Shown: positions 1 through 8,161 of the stretch, in pieces | How the letters are laid out: the number at the start of each line of letters is the position of its first letter | Position numbering within the stretch: position 1 is the stretch's first letter | Assembly: GCA_030590405.1 (NCBI GenBank) | Contig: JAUUYO010000075.1 | Coordinates: forward strand, 1 to 13,181 | DNA length: 13,181 bases | Direction of reading: 5' to 3' | Source: Kangiellaceae bacterium | Lineage (GTDB): Bacteria; Pseudomonadota; Gammaproteobacteria; Enterobacterales; Kangiellaceae | Program-made: the position numbers and the translations under genes | The notes under the pieces: generated by a model | Told to the model about the DNA's origin: nothing | The model's database searches: none | The model's input: the letters and a program-made list of their open reading frames with translations, nothing else

Positions 1-1
1 A

Positions 2-589
2 GGCATCCAGGTAGGGCTAGTGATCGGTGGTGGCAACCTTTTCCGGGGTGAAAAACTGGCGAGTGCCGGGATGAATCGCGTAGCTGGTGACCATATGGGT
101 ATGCTGGCAACAGTAATGAACTCTTTAGCCATGCAAGATGCTCTGGAAAGAATAAAAGTTGGAACGCGCGTCATGTCAGCAATTTCGTTAACCGGTGTTT
201 GTGAAGATTATGATCGTCGGTTTGCGATCCGTTTTATGCAAGACTCACAAGTTGTTATTTTTACCGCTGGAACCGGTAACCCGTTCTTTACCACTGATAC
301 TGCGGCTTGCTTACGAGGTATTGAAATAGATGCCGACGTTATATTAAAAGCCACTAAAGTCGACGGTGTTTTTTCTGCGGATCCAAATAAATATCCTGAC
401 GCAGTTAAATATGATGCGTTAACCTATGATGAAGCATTATCGAAAGAGTTAGGTGTCATGGATTTAACCGCTTTTTGTTTAGCTCGTGATCATAATAAAT
501 CCATTAGAGTGTTTAATTTAAACAAACCCGGCGCTTTAATTGATGCCGTTGTCAATGAAACGGAAGGAACATTGATTCATTGTAAATAA
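2..589 (+). CDS. pyrH: UMP kinase (uridylate kinase), 5'-truncated by the window edge
   Basis: PyrH phosphorylates UMP to UDP using ATP, a cytoplasmic step of pyrimidine nucleotide synthesis, and acts as a hexamer of the amino acid kinase fold. The frame is open from base 2 and gives 195 residues. By comparison with the 241-residue E. coli protein, about the first 47 residues, including the first phosphate-binding loop, lie upstream of the window. Visible family motifs are IGGGNLFRG near the fragment start, GMNRVAGDHMGMLATVMN, the AGTGNPFFTTD nucleotide/UMP loop, CLRGIEIDADV, KATKVDGVFSADP and the C-terminal NKPGAL. The GTG at base 20 lies inside the conserved IGGGN strand and is not the true start. 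The gene ends in TAA, 66 bases before frr, in the usual tsf-pyrH-frr arrangement. Nothing in it looks degraded. Confidence 0.97.
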   Translation, partial: GIQVGLVIGGGNLFRGEKLASAGMNRVAGDHMGMLATVMNSLAMQDALERIKVGTRVMSAISLTGVCEDYDRRFAIRFMQDSQVVIFTAGTGNPFFTTDTAACLRGIEIDADVILKATKVDGVFSADPNKYPDAVKYDALTYDEALSKELGVMDLTAFCLARDHNKSIRVFNLNKPGALIDAVVNETEGTLIHCK

Positions 590-641
590 CCATTACCACT
601 CATTGAGCCGCTAGCTGAATAGTTAAATAAAGACTATTAAT

Positions 642-647
642 ACGGAG
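642..647 (+). promoter_or_regulatory. Ribosome binding site for the GTG start of frr
   Basis: The purine-rich ACGGAG lies 8 bases before the GTG at 656. It supports this non-ATG codon as the real frr start, because the predicted protein then begins MINEIKDDA, in register with the E. coli protein. Confidence 0.7.
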
Positions 648-655
648 TTTTATTC

Positions 656-1213
656 GTGATAAATGAAATAAAAGATGATGCACAAACAAGAATGGACAAA
701 AGTATTGAGTCCTTCAGAATTAGTTTGCAAAAAATTCGCACAGGTCGAGCTCATCCCAGTTTGTTGTCCCATTTAACGGTGTCTTATTATGGTGTCAATA
801 CGCCCTTGACTCAGGCAGCAACCGTTTCAGTTCAGGATTCAAGAACTCTGGTTGTGCAACCGTTTGAAGCATCCATGGTACAACCTGTTGAAAAAGCCTT
901 GATGGAGTCTGATTTAGGTATTACCCCCAATACCGCAGGAAATGTTATTCGTCTGCCATTACCGGCTTTGACCGAAGAACGCAGAAAGGATATGACTAAA
1001 ATTGTGCGTAGCGAAGCTGAGTCTGCCAAAGTCGCGGTCAGAAACATTCGCAGAGATTCTAACTCCACTCTGAAAGAGCTGGAAAGTGAGAAAGAAATTA
1101 GTGAAGATGAACTTCACAAAGCGGAAGATGAAATTCAAAAAATCACCGACTTGCATGTAAAAAAAATCGATGAAATGAGTGCAGTAAAAGAAAAAGAATT
1201 GATGGAAATTTAG
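656..1213 (+). CDS. frr: Ribosome recycling factor
   Basis: RRF splits the post-termination ribosome together with EF-G and acts in the cytoplasm. The product is 185 residues, exactly the length of the E. coli protein, and aligns end to end. Residues 1-30 and about 105-185 form the three-helix bundle, with KIRTGRAHPSLL near residue 26 and the signature PLPALTEERRKDMTKIVRSEAESAKVAVRN in two parts around residues 101-130. The middle part (about 31-104) is the beta-rich domain with SYYG and the VQDSRTL segment. The start is GTG, supported by ACGGAG 8 bases upstream; no ATG fits the family N-terminus. pyrH lies immediately upstream. Downstream is a 138-base gap with a hairpin before uppS, so frr may end a transcription unit. 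Confidence 0.97.
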   Translation: MINEIKDDAQTRMDKSIESFRISLQKIRTGRAHPSLLSHLTVSYYGVNTPLTQAATVSVQDSRTLVVQPFEASMVQPVEKALMESDLGITPNTAGNVIRLPLPALTEERRKDMTKIVRSEAESAKVAVRNIRRDSNSTLKELESEKEISEDELHKAEDEIQKITDLHVKKIDEMSAVKEKELMEI

Positions 1214-1241
1214 ATTTCCAAAAGAGTTTTATTTTATTTTT

Positions 1242-1276
1242 TGCGCCGTGTTGTCTATATGAGATGACACGGCGTA
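1242..1276 (+). terminator. GC-rich hairpin after frr, possible weak terminator or attenuator
   Basis: CGCCGTGT (1244-1251) pairs perfectly with ACACGGCG (1267-1274). The stem extends inward by TGTC/GATG, with two G-T wobbles, to a 7-base loop, and outward by two more pairs. The downstream side (TAGTTGTTTAACC) lacks a clean T tract, so this is either a weak intrinsic terminator or an mRNA processing or stability element. It sits about 30 bases after the frr stop and about 75 before uppS. Confidence 0.45.
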
Positions 1277-1277
1277 G

Positions 1278-1307
1278 TTGTTTAACCTTTTATTAAAAAA
1301 TTATAAC
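1278..1307 (+). promoter_or_regulatory. Candidate sigma-70-type promoter for uppS
   Basis: TTGTTT (1278-1283) and TATAAC (1302-1307) are separated by 18 bases in an AT-rich stretch just after the hairpin and 45 bases before the uppS ATG. The -10 box matches the consensus at five of six positions; the -35 box is poor. AT-rich DNA yields such matches by chance, so this is only a candidate. Confidence 0.25.
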
Positions 1308-1351
1308 CAACGGTTTTATAGGTATTTCGAAATGTTCAGGGTGTTTAAATA

Positions 1352-2074
1352 ATGACAGACAAAAAGACACCCAAACATGTTGCGATTATCATGGATGGTA
1401 ACGGACGATGGGCACAACAGAGAAATAAAAAAAGAACTTTCGGCCACAAAGCCGGGGTAGAAAAAACCCGAGAGATTGTTGAAGCTTGTGCTGAAAAACA
1501 CATTCAATCCTTGACCTTGTTTGCTTTTAGCAGCGAAAACTGGGCGCGGCCAGAAGAGGAAGTCAGTTACCTGATGGAGCTTTTTATTCTTGCGTTAAAG
1601 CGTGAAGTGAGGATGCTGAATAAAAATAATGTTCAGTTAAAGTTTATCGGTAATATTGCTGGTTTTAGTAGTAAATTGCAAAAAAGCATTACTGATGCGC
1701 AAACCCAGACTATCAACAATGATGGCCTGCAATTAAACATCGCGGCTAATTATGGTGGTCGTTGGGACATTGTCAACGCGGCCAATCAGGCGAGTTTAAA
1801 TTTGGCACCTGATGAATTGCTGAGTGAAGAAGTGCTAGAGGCCGAATTAACCACCAAAGAGTTACCAACACTTGACTTGATGATTAGAACCGGTGGAGAA
1901 AAAAGGATCAGTAATTTTCTGATTTGGCAAGCGGCATACGCCGAGTTGTATTTTAGTGATAAATTATGGCCCGATTTTGACTCGACAGAACTTGATAAAG
2001 CGCTTGAAGAATACGGCGATCGTCAGAGACGATATGGTAAAACTGGCGAACAAATCAGTCATGAAACGGAGTAA
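1352..2074 (+). CDS. uppS: Undecaprenyl diphosphate synthase (cis-prenyltransferase)
   Basis: UppS adds eight isopentenyl units in cis to farnesyl diphosphate to make the C55 carrier lipid used for peptidoglycan and O-antigen assembly. The product is 240 residues (E. coli 253, which has a longer N-terminus). The catalytic Asp is D15 in HVAIIMDGNGRW. Further family motifs are TFGHKAG, LTLFAFSSENWARP, LNIAANYGGRWDI near residue 135, and IRTGGEKRISNFLIWQ followed by AYAELYF, which holds the diphosphate- and metal-binding residues. The ATG at 1352 has AGGG about 10 bases upstream and places the conserved core at the expected distance from the N-terminus. The cdsA start lies 9 bases after the stop, so the two are probably co-transcribed and serve lipid precursor supply together. 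Confidence 0.97.
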   Translation: MTDKKTPKHVAIIMDGNGRWAQQRNKKRTFGHKAGVEKTREIVEACAEKHIQSLTLFAFSSENWARPEEEVSYLMELFILALKREVRMLNKNNVQLKFIGNIAGFSSKLQKSITDAQTQTINNDGLQLNIAANYGGRWDIVNAANQASLNLAPDELLSEEVLEAELTTKELPTLDLMIRTGGEKRISNFLIWQAAYAELYFSDKLWPDFDSTELDKALEEYGDRQRRYGKTGEQISHETE

Positions 2075-2083
2075 ATAACAACA

Positions 2084-2977
2084 ATGTTGAAACAAAGAAT
2101 TATCACTGCATTGGTCTTATTACCAGCGGTGTTTTTGTTGCTCTTTTCGGTGCGGCTCGATTTTTTTGCAGGTCTTATTTTAATCGTTGTCTATTTAATG
2201 GCGTTAGAGTGGGCTAAATTATCGGAGTTTAAAAAAAACATCCATTGGTCCTTATTTGCTTTATTGATTAGCTTTGTGAACCTTTCTATCTGGTATTTTA
2301 GTGAGGCACTGGTGGTCTGGCCTTCGCTTAGTTGGCCGCATTATGTACAGATGGATTTACCGCTGCTGATTCTTTTTGTGGCACTATTTTTTATTTTTTT
2401 AAGCGTTGTGATTGTTCTATCCTTTTCCAGCAATAAAAATTGGTGGCAGGGCAAGATGATCAAGAGCTTGTTTGGTCTGATATTATTGCCAGCCTTTTTT
2501 GTGTCTTTCATTTCTATCAGGCAAACTGGATACCCGATGTATGGTGTTGGTGATTTTGCTTATGGTGGTAAGTTATTGTTGTTTATGCTGTTACTCATCT
2601 GGGCGGCGGATACCGGCGCTTTTGTGACGGGCAAATTATTCGGTAAACATAAATTGACTAAAGTTAGCCCTAACAAAACCTGGGAAGGGGTGATTGGCGG
2701 TATATCTTTGAGTGTTGCGATTGGTTGGGCCGGTATTTCCGTGCTTGATCTTCAGGTGAATAATATGGCAGTTTATTTATTGGTAATTTTATCACTAGCC
2801 ATTATTGCAGTTTTTGGTGATCTGTTTGAAAGTGCGCTAAAGCGAGTCGCTGATATCAAAGATTCTGGTAATTTATTGCCTGGCCATGGTGGCCTGCTCG
2901 ATCGACTAGATAGTACTATCACTGTGGCACCTTTATTTTATTTAAGTTTTAGCTATTTCGAGTGGTTCAATGGTTGA
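2084..2977 (+). CDS. cdsA: Phosphatidate cytidylyltransferase (CDP-diglyceride synthase)
   Basis: CdsA is an inner membrane enzyme that makes CDP-diacylglycerol from phosphatidic acid and CTP, the branch point for all phospholipids. The product is 297 residues (E. coli 285) and very hydrophobic, with about eight likely membrane segments beginning at residue 6. The C-terminal part carries the family signature: SPNKTWEGVIGG near residue 204, FGDLFESALKR near 245, then KDSG and PGHGGLLDRLDS near 260-277, with the Asp residues that bind metal. A GGAG lies 12 bases before the ATG, overlapping the end of uppS. The last 8 bases overlap the start of dxr, suggesting translational coupling. No oddities are seen in the catalytic region. 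Confidence 0.96.
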   Translation: MLKQRIITALVLLPAVFLLLFSVRLDFFAGLILIVVYLMALEWAKLSEFKKNIHWSLFALLISFVNLSIWYFSEALVVWPSLSWPHYVQMDLPLLILFVALFFIFLSVVIVLSFSSNKNWWQGKMIKSLFGLILLPAFFVSFISIRQTGYPMYGVGDFAYGGKLLLFMLLLIWAADTGAFVTGKLFGKHKLTKVSPNKTWEGVIGGISLSVAIGWAGISVLDLQVNNMAVYLLVILSLAIIAVFGDLFESALKRVADIKDSGNLLPGHGGLLDRLDSTITVAPLFYLSFSYFEWFNG

Positions 2978-4154
2978 GTCGGTCTGCATATTAGGTTCAA
3001 CCGGTTCTATCGGTTGTAGTTGTCTGGAAGTCATTTCTAAAAATGTCGATCGCTATTCGGTGACAGTATTGACGGCTAACAATAACTATCAAAAGCTTTA
3101 TCAGCAATGTCAAACTTATCAGCCTCAGTTAGCCATTATGGCTTGTGAGGTATCAGCAGCAAAACTCAAGCAATTGATCGATAAGAGTGGGCTTAACATA
3201 GAAGTTCGCGGTGGTGTCGACGCTGTTAATCAAGCTGCTGAGCATTCTGCTATAGACATTGTGGTGGCTGCTATCGTTGGAGCTGCCGGACTCTTGCCTA
3301 CTTTAGCGGCAGTCAAACAGGCGCATAAAGTTTTGTTAGCCAACAAAGAAGCTTTAGTAATGTCTGGTGACTTATTTATTCAGGAAGTCAAAAAAAGTGG
3401 TGCCATTTTGTTGCCGATTGATAGCGAACATAATGCAATTTTTCAATCATTACCTCAGGCTGGCAATAAAGCACAACCTAACCTTGCCGGTGTTAAACAA
3501 ATATTACTAACTGGATCCGGCGGGCCTTTTTTAAAGCTACCACTTGAAGAATTAAGCGATAAAACGCCGGATCAGGCCTGCGCACATCCTAATTGGGAAA
3601 TGGGCAGAAAAATTTCGATAGATTCTGCCACCATGATGAATAAAGGTTTGGAGTTAATCGAAGCGTGTTATTTATTTGATGTGAGCATTGAGCAAATAAA
3701 AATTGTGGTGCATCCACAAAGCATTATTCATTCGATGGTGGCTTATCTGGACGGTTCGGTGATTGCGCAAATGGGTAATCCTGATATGAAGACTCCCATT
3801 GCTCATTGTTTAGCCTGGCCGGATCGGATCGAAGCTGGAGTGAAGCCTCTGGACTTTTATCAGCTTGCCGGACTTGAGTTTCAGCCACCGGATTTTGAGC
3901 GTTTTCCGTGTTTAGCTTTAGCGGTTGAGGCGATAAAAATTGGCAAAAGCGCTCCTTGTATTTTAAATGCCGCCAATGAAATTGCGGTCGATGCCTTCTT
4001 AAATGAAAAAATAAAATTTACTCAGATTGGATTGGTTATTCAGCAAACTTTGTCGCGCTCTAACTTTGAAGAACTCGCCAGTCTTGAGCAAATTGTCCAG
4101 TCAGATAAAGACGCCAGAGCGCTAGCTCTTGTCGTGATTCAGGAGCTAAATTAA
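2970..4154 (+). CDS. dxr: 1-deoxy-D-xylulose 5-phosphate reductoisomerase
   Basis: Dxr (IspC) converts DXP to 2-C-methyl-D-erythritol 4-phosphate with NADPH, the first committed step of the MEP isoprenoid pathway that feeds UppS. The product is 394 residues (E. coli 398). The NADPH loop LGSTGSIG is at residues 8-15. AIVGAAGLLPTLAA and LLANKEALV follow near 101-130. The metal ligands are D151 and E153 in DSEHNAIFQSLPQ and E228 in MMNKGLELIEA. The substrate-binding LLTGSGGPF is near residue 179, and HPNWEMGRKISIDSATMMNKG and HPQSIIHSMV are intact. Its ATG overlaps the end of cdsA by 8 bases, and rseP starts 3 bases after its stop. The location between cdsA and rseP follows the Pseudomonas-type gene order; in E. 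coli dxr lies between frr and uppS. Confidence 0.97.
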   Translation: MVESVCILGSTGSIGCSCLEVISKNVDRYSVTVLTANNNYQKLYQQCQTYQPQLAIMACEVSAAKLKQLIDKSGLNIEVRGGVDAVNQAAEHSAIDIVVAAIVGAAGLLPTLAAVKQAHKVLLANKEALVMSGDLFIQEVKKSGAILLPIDSEHNAIFQSLPQAGNKAQPNLAGVKQILLTGSGGPFLKLPLEELSDKTPDQACAHPNWEMGRKISIDSATMMNKGLELIEACYLFDVSIEQIKIVVHPQSIIHSMVAYLDGSVIAQMGNPDMKTPIAHCLAWPDRIEAGVKPLDFYQLAGLEFQPPDFERFPCLALAVEAIKIGKSAPCILNAANEIAVDAFLNEKIKFTQIGLVIQQTLSRSNFEELASLEQIVQSDKDARALALVVIQELN

Positions 4155-4157
4155 ATT

Positions 4158-5498
4158 ATGGATGCATTGTGGAATCTAGCCTCGTTTATTGTTGCTCTCG
4201 GAATATTAGTCAGCATTCACGAGTATGGTCATTTTTGGGTGGCGAGAAAGCTAGGTGTGAAAGTACTGACTTTTTCAGTTGGTTTTGGTAGACCACTTTT
4301 ACAAAAAATCGGTAAAGATGGGGTACGTTATGTGTTGGCAGCCATTCCGTTGGGCGGTTATGTAAAAATGCTCGATGAGCGAGAAACGGATCAGGAAATT
4401 TCTCAAGAGGATAAACCCTACGCTTTTAATCAAAAATCGGTATGGGTCAGAATGGCCATCGTATTGGCTGGTCCGGTTGCTAATTTTATATTGGCAATAT
4501 TTTTATATTGGTTCATGTTTGTTCTGGGGATTAATGGAATTACAACCGAGGTAGGGACGATTCCAGAAGCTTCAATTGCACAGCAAGCTGGACTTATAAA
4601 AGGCGACAAAATTGTACGTGTTGATGGTGAGGCCGTTGTCGTGATGCACGACTTGACCAAAAATATAGCTAAAAGACTGGGTGAAAAAAGTCAGATTATT
4701 CTCACGGTGCAAAGAGAAGGGCGTTCTGCTGAGCAAACAATTGTTTTGGATATTTCTAAATGGCAGGTCGATGATGAAAAGCCGGAAATTCTTCATTCGT
4801 TGGGGATTTTTCACCCGTTAGAAAGCGAAGGTATTTTTGTCGGAACAATAACCTCCGATGGTCCAGCAGATAAAGCTGGAATTGAGGTGGGCGATAAGAT
4901 TCAATCGGTTAACGGGAAACCAGTTGAGCGATGGCAGGCGATGAAGCTAATTATTGAGTTACTGCCCAATAAACAAGTTTCAATTGAAGTTGAAAGGAAT
5001 GGTGAACTGATACCTCTTTCTGTGGTCATAGGTTCTGCTGATGAAAATGAACCCAATTCAGGGTTTATTGGCATAGGCAGCCCTCAGTATATGATTACCC
5101 GACAGGCTGGTCTTTTTGAGGCTTTTGGCTTAGCCATTGATGAAACGATTAATATGGTTTCTTTGAGTACCAAGCTATTTATCAAGCTGATTAGCGGTGA
5201 AATATCAACTAAGAGCTTAAGTGGACCAATATCAATCGCAGAGGGAGCCGGATCAAGTGCCAGTATTGGTTTAGTCTATTTCATTAGTTTTTTGGCGATG
5301 ATTAGTGTGAATTTGGGCTTTATTAACTTATTGCCGATTCCAATGTTGGATGGTGGTCATTTACTGTATTTTGTCATCGAAGCGATTAAAGGTAAGCCTT
5401 TATCACAAAAAGTGCAGGAATTTGGCCTACAAGTTGGTATGATGCTGGTTTTCGCCTTGATGGCGATTGCCATATTTAATGATATATCGCGCTTTTGA
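4158..5498 (+). CDS. rseP: Regulator of sigma-E, site-2 zinc metalloprotease RseP
   Basis: RseP is an inner membrane protease. In the known pathway it cuts the anti-sigma factor RseA after DegS, releasing sigma-E, and it also clears signal peptide remnants. The product is 446 residues (E. coli 450). The zinc motif HEYGH is at residues 21-25 in the first membrane segment. A second segment spans about 97-120. Two PDZ domains follow, with starts near 132 (GTIPEASIAQQAGLIKGD) and 227 (GTITSDGPADKAGIEVGD). The third membrane segment ends in NLLPIPMLDGGHL, where D398 is the third zinc ligand, and a last segment spans about 422-443. All catalytic residues are present. The start is 3 bases after dxr, and the stop codon is part of an intrinsic terminator hairpin. 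Confidence 0.97.
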   Translation: MDALWNLASFIVALGILVSIHEYGHFWVARKLGVKVLTFSVGFGRPLLQKIGKDGVRYVLAAIPLGGYVKMLDERETDQEISQEDKPYAFNQKSVWVRMAIVLAGPVANFILAIFLYWFMFVLGINGITTEVGTIPEASIAQQAGLIKGDKIVRVDGEAVVVMHDLTKNIAKRLGEKSQIILTVQREGRSAEQTIVLDISKWQVDDEKPEILHSLGIFHPLESEGIFVGTITSDGPADKAGIEVGDKIQSVNGKPVERWQAMKLIIELLPNKQVSIEVERNGELIPLSVVIGSADENEPNSGFIGIGSPQYMITRQAGLFEAFGLAIDETINMVSLSTKLFIKLISGEISTKSLSGPISIAEGAGSSASIGLVYFISFLAMISVNLGFINLLPIPMLDGGHLLYFVIEAIKGKPLSQKVQEFGLQVGMMLVFALMAIAIFNDISRF

Positions 5499-5524
5499 TT
5501 CATTTAAGTTAAAAGCGCTTTTTT
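5489..5524 (+). terminator. Intrinsic terminator overlapping the rseP stop codon
   Basis: GCGCTTTT (5489-5496) pairs perfectly with AAAAGCGC (5511-5518). The inner GATT/AGTT can extend the stem to 12 pairs, with two wobbles, leaving a 6-base loop. Six T residues follow directly (5519-5524). The left arm includes the last codons of rseP and the first base of its TGA. Only 35 bases remain between the T tract and the bamA ATG, and I see no convincing promoter there. Full termination would therefore leave bamA without an obvious start site, and partial read-through is more likely. Confidence 0.7.
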
Positions 5525-5559
5525 GTACATAAAAGCAATTATTAAGAAGTAAAATATTT

Positions 5560-8082
5560 ATGGGTAAATTTTTGCAAGTGACTATTGTCAGGTTTCAACA
5601 ACGAGCAAGCAAATTAGCAATTTTGATTGCTGGACTCGCTGCCTTTGGAACGATTTCACCACTCGTATCAGCCAAACAAAGCGAAAGCTTGAATGAAAAA
5701 GCTTTTATCGTCGAAGAAATCAAAGTTGATGGGTTACAGCGAATGGAACTCGGTACCTTTTTTAACATGTTACCTTTGCAAGTGGGAGAAAAGTTGGAGC
5801 CAAGCCGGGTGCCAACGATCATTCGAACACTTTTTTCAGCTGAAAATTTTGACGATATTCGAGTTTTTAGAGACGGAAATATCCTTCTTATTGATGTGAT
5901 TGAGCGGCCAACCATCTCAGATATTACCATTGATGGTAATAGCGATATCAAGACCGAGCAAATCCTGGAAGTGATGAAACACTCCGGTTTTGCTAAAGGT
6001 GAAGTTTACAATCCATCGGCGATTAAGAATATTGTTGATGGTATGCAAGAGCAGTATTTTTCTCACGGTAAATATTCGGTCAAAATCACCAACAAAGTGA
6101 TCCGCCGTTCCAGAAACCGGGTATTGATTCAATTTGATGTCAATGAAGGTGAGCCAGCTCGGATCCAGTCGATTAACCTGGTCGGTAATCGGCTGTTTGA
6201 TGATGATGTATTGCTTGATCAATTTGAATTATCTACTGGCGGCTGGTTATCTGTTTTTACCAGCGATGATCAATATGCACGGGAAAAACTTTCCGGCGAT
6301 TTGGAAACATTGCGTTCTTACTACCTGGACCGTGGTTATCTGAAATTTAATGTGGTGTCTACTCAAGTGGCTATTTCTCCAGACCGCAAGGGGATGTTTA
6401 TTACTATCAATGTCACAGAAGGTGAAAAATTTGAAGTAGCTAAGATAGCCTTTAGTGGTGACCTAATCCTGACCGAAGAGCGTCTCAAACAGTTGATGCC
6501 TTTAACTCAGGGAGAAACCTATTCAGCAGCGGCCATTTCATTTGCTGAGGAGCAAATTAAACAAAATCTCGGCTATTTTGGTTATGCCTTCGCCAAGGTT
6601 ACCTCTGTCCCTAATGTAAAACCCGGCACCAACAAGGTCGACATGAATATTTTTATCGATCCCGGTAAAAAAGTTTATATTAATCGAATTAACTTTACCG
6701 GTAACGAGACTACTAACGATCGAGTGTTACGCCGCGAAGCGCGAATCATGGAAGGTGGGGCACTGTCCACCGCGCAAGTAGAAAGAACCAAAATTTTATT
6801 GCAAAGGTTAACTTATATCGAAGAAGTTGAAGTTGAAACTCCTAAAATTGAAGATAAAGAAGACCGGGTTGATATCAACTATCAAGTGAAAGAACGATCC
6901 GCAGGGACGATTTCTGGCGGACTTGGTTATGGTTCGACCTTTGGGCTGTCGGTTAATGCCAATGTCAGCCATAATAACTTTTTAGGTTCCGGTAAAACCG
7001 TTGGTTTTGCGATCAATAAAAACAGTTTTTCAACCAGCTATTCGCTGAACTATTTTGACCCTTATTTTACCATTGATGCGATTAGTTTAGGCGCGGGCTT
7101 AAGTTATCGTACTCAGGATTTTGGTCAATTTAACGATACTGCAACGCTTTTGGATACTGCCGCTATCGATTTTAATATGGGTTATCCGATCAATGAAATG
7201 ACGCGATTAAATTTTGGTGTTGGATATCAAACCAATGATTTGAGCGCAAATGGCCGAGTATCACAACAAATTACCGATTTTTTTGATAGTAATGATCTCG
7301 ATGTTCGTACTGATACTGATTTTTCTTACGATTTAGTGAAGTTATCCGCATCGATTATAAGAAACAGTCTTAACCGAGGGATATTTCCAGACAGAGGTAC
7401 CAAGCAGATTTTTTCAGTGAGTGGCGCGATGCCGGGCAGCGATTTAGAATTTTATAAGCTCGATTATTCGATTGATCATTATATACCGATTGCGCCCCGG
7501 TGGTCATTTTTGAGTCGTCTTAAGTTATCTTATGGTAGCGGCTATGGTAAGACTCGAAGGCTTCCCTATTTCGAAAACTTTTTCGCCTCTGGCGCTCAGA
7601 CTGTACGTGGATTTGAGCGAAATACGGTTGGACCCAGGGAGATATTTCGTACACCACAAGCCATTTCGGATAACACGGCTATTGATGACTTTGACCTACA
7701 AATCAATGGGCTACTACCGGCTGAGTTCGATGTTATCCAACTGGGCAGTCGGTCGATCGGCGGTAACGCCAGAGCACTTGCCAGTGCGGAATTAATCTTT
7801 CCGATCCCCTTTGTTGAAGCCAATAACTCACTAAGAAGCAGTTTTTTTGTCGATGTGGGAAATTTATGGGATACTAAATTCAGTTACCAAGGTTATACCG
7901 CCCTGCAAGCCGCGTTAATTCCTGATTTTTCCAAAGCAGATACTTATCGCGCCTCGGCAGGAATCTCGTTACAATGGCTCTCTCCAATGGGGCCTCTGGT
8001 AATTAGTCTTTCTAAGATATATAAGAGCGAACAAGACGATAGAAGAGAAAATTTCTCATTTAATGTCGGACAAACGTTTTAA
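5560..8082 (+). CDS. bamA: Outer membrane protein assembly factor BamA (POTRA and beta-barrel)
   Basis: BamA is the core of the BAM complex, which folds and inserts beta-barrel proteins into the outer membrane. The product is 840 residues (E. coli 810). A long signal peptide has basic residues before a hydrophobic stretch (about 19-34), and cleavage is likely after VSA at residue 38. Five POTRA domains fill about residues 48-445. The first opens with IVEEIKVDGLQRM; later repeats show ITIDGN, INLVGNRLFDD, IAFSGD and INFTGNETTNDRVLRRE. The barrel begins near 446 (SGGLGYGSTFGLS). The conserved loop 6 motif is R683-G684-F685 in QTVRGFERNTVGPR. The protein ends in NVGQTF, with the C-terminal aromatic residue typical of outer membrane proteins. 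The extra length against E. coli comes from the long leader and longer barrel loops. It lies just before skp, as in most gammaproteobacteria. The ATG has only a weak AAGAAG upstream. Confidence 0.97.
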   Translation: MGKFLQVTIVRFQQRASKLAILIAGLAAFGTISPLVSAKQSESLNEKAFIVEEIKVDGLQRMELGTFFNMLPLQVGEKLEPSRVPTIIRTLFSAENFDDIRVFRDGNILLIDVIERPTISDITIDGNSDIKTEQILEVMKHSGFAKGEVYNPSAIKNIVDGMQEQYFSHGKYSVKITNKVIRRSRNRVLIQFDVNEGEPARIQSINLVGNRLFDDDVLLDQFELSTGGWLSVFTSDDQYAREKLSGDLETLRSYYLDRGYLKFNVVSTQVAISPDRKGMFITINVTEGEKFEVAKIAFSGDLILTEERLKQLMPLTQGETYSAAAISFAEEQIKQNLGYFGYAFAKVTSVPNVKPGTNKVDMNIFIDPGKKVYINRINFTGNETTNDRVLRREARIMEGGALSTAQVERTKILLQRLTYIEEVEVETPKIEDKEDRVDINYQVKERSAGTISGGLGYGSTFGLSVNANVSHNNFLGSGKTVGFAINKNSFSTSYSLNYFDPYFTIDAISLGAGLSYRTQDFGQFNDTATLLDTAAIDFNMGYPINEMTRLNFGVGYQTNDLSANGRVSQQITDFFDSNDLDVRTDTDFSYDLVKLSASIIRNSLNRGIFPDRGTKQIFSVSGAMPGSDLEFYKLDYSIDHYIPIAPRWSFLSRLKLSYGSGYGKTRRLPYFENFFASGAQTVRGFERNTVGPREIFRTPQAISDNTAIDDFDLQINGLLPAEFDVIQLGSRSIGGNARALASAELIFPIPFVEANNSLRSSFFVDVGNLWDTKFSYQGYTALQAALIPDFSKADTYRASAGISLQWLSPMGPLVISLSKIYKSEQDDRRENFSFNVGQTF

Positions 8083-8108
8083 TTGATTTTTCAGATTTAA
8101 TTAAATAA

Positions 8109-8132
8109 GCCACTATTTCAGTAAATAGCGGC
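8109..8132 (+). promoter_or_regulatory. Hairpin in the bamA-skp spacer
   Basis: GCCACTATTT (8109-8118) and AAATAGCGGC (8123-8132) form a 10-position stem with one A-C mismatch and a CAGT tetraloop. No T tract follows, so it does not look like a terminator. It would lie in the leader of skp, about 30 bases before the start, or help set the mRNA end between bamA and skp. Its role is unknown. Confidence 0.4.
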
Positions 8133-8161
8133 ATCAACTAAAGTTAATAAAGGGTAACACA

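Noticed and set aside
618..638. Inverted repeat AATAGT / ACTATT between pyrH and frr
   Set aside because: Six AT-rich pairs with a 9-base loop make a very weak hairpin, expected by chance in such DNA.
1332..1352. Six-codon ATG frame ending in TAA that overlaps the uppS ATG (TAATG)
   Set aside because: A single short frame in AT-rich DNA arises easily by chance, no good ribosome binding site precedes it, and uppS has its own AGGG nearby. It lacks the repeated pattern seen before lpxB.
5004..5030. Sigma-E-like pair GAACTG - 16 bases - TCATA inside rseP
   Set aside because: Both boxes depart from the known GGAACTT / TCTGA-type consensus, the site lies over 500 bases before bamA, and the terminator at 5489 would lie between it and bamA.
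5595..5951. 118-residue open frame on the minus strand inside bamA, and other opposite-strand frames
   Set aside because: They lie opposite well conserved coding regions, show no recognisable motifs or ribosome binding sites, and have the composition of antisense shadows.
7576..7600. Sigma-E-like AACTT - 15 bases - TCAGA inside bamA, upstream of skp
   Set aside because: The leading GG of the -35 is missing and the bases encode a conserved part of the barrel just before the RGF motif, so the match is probably coincidental.
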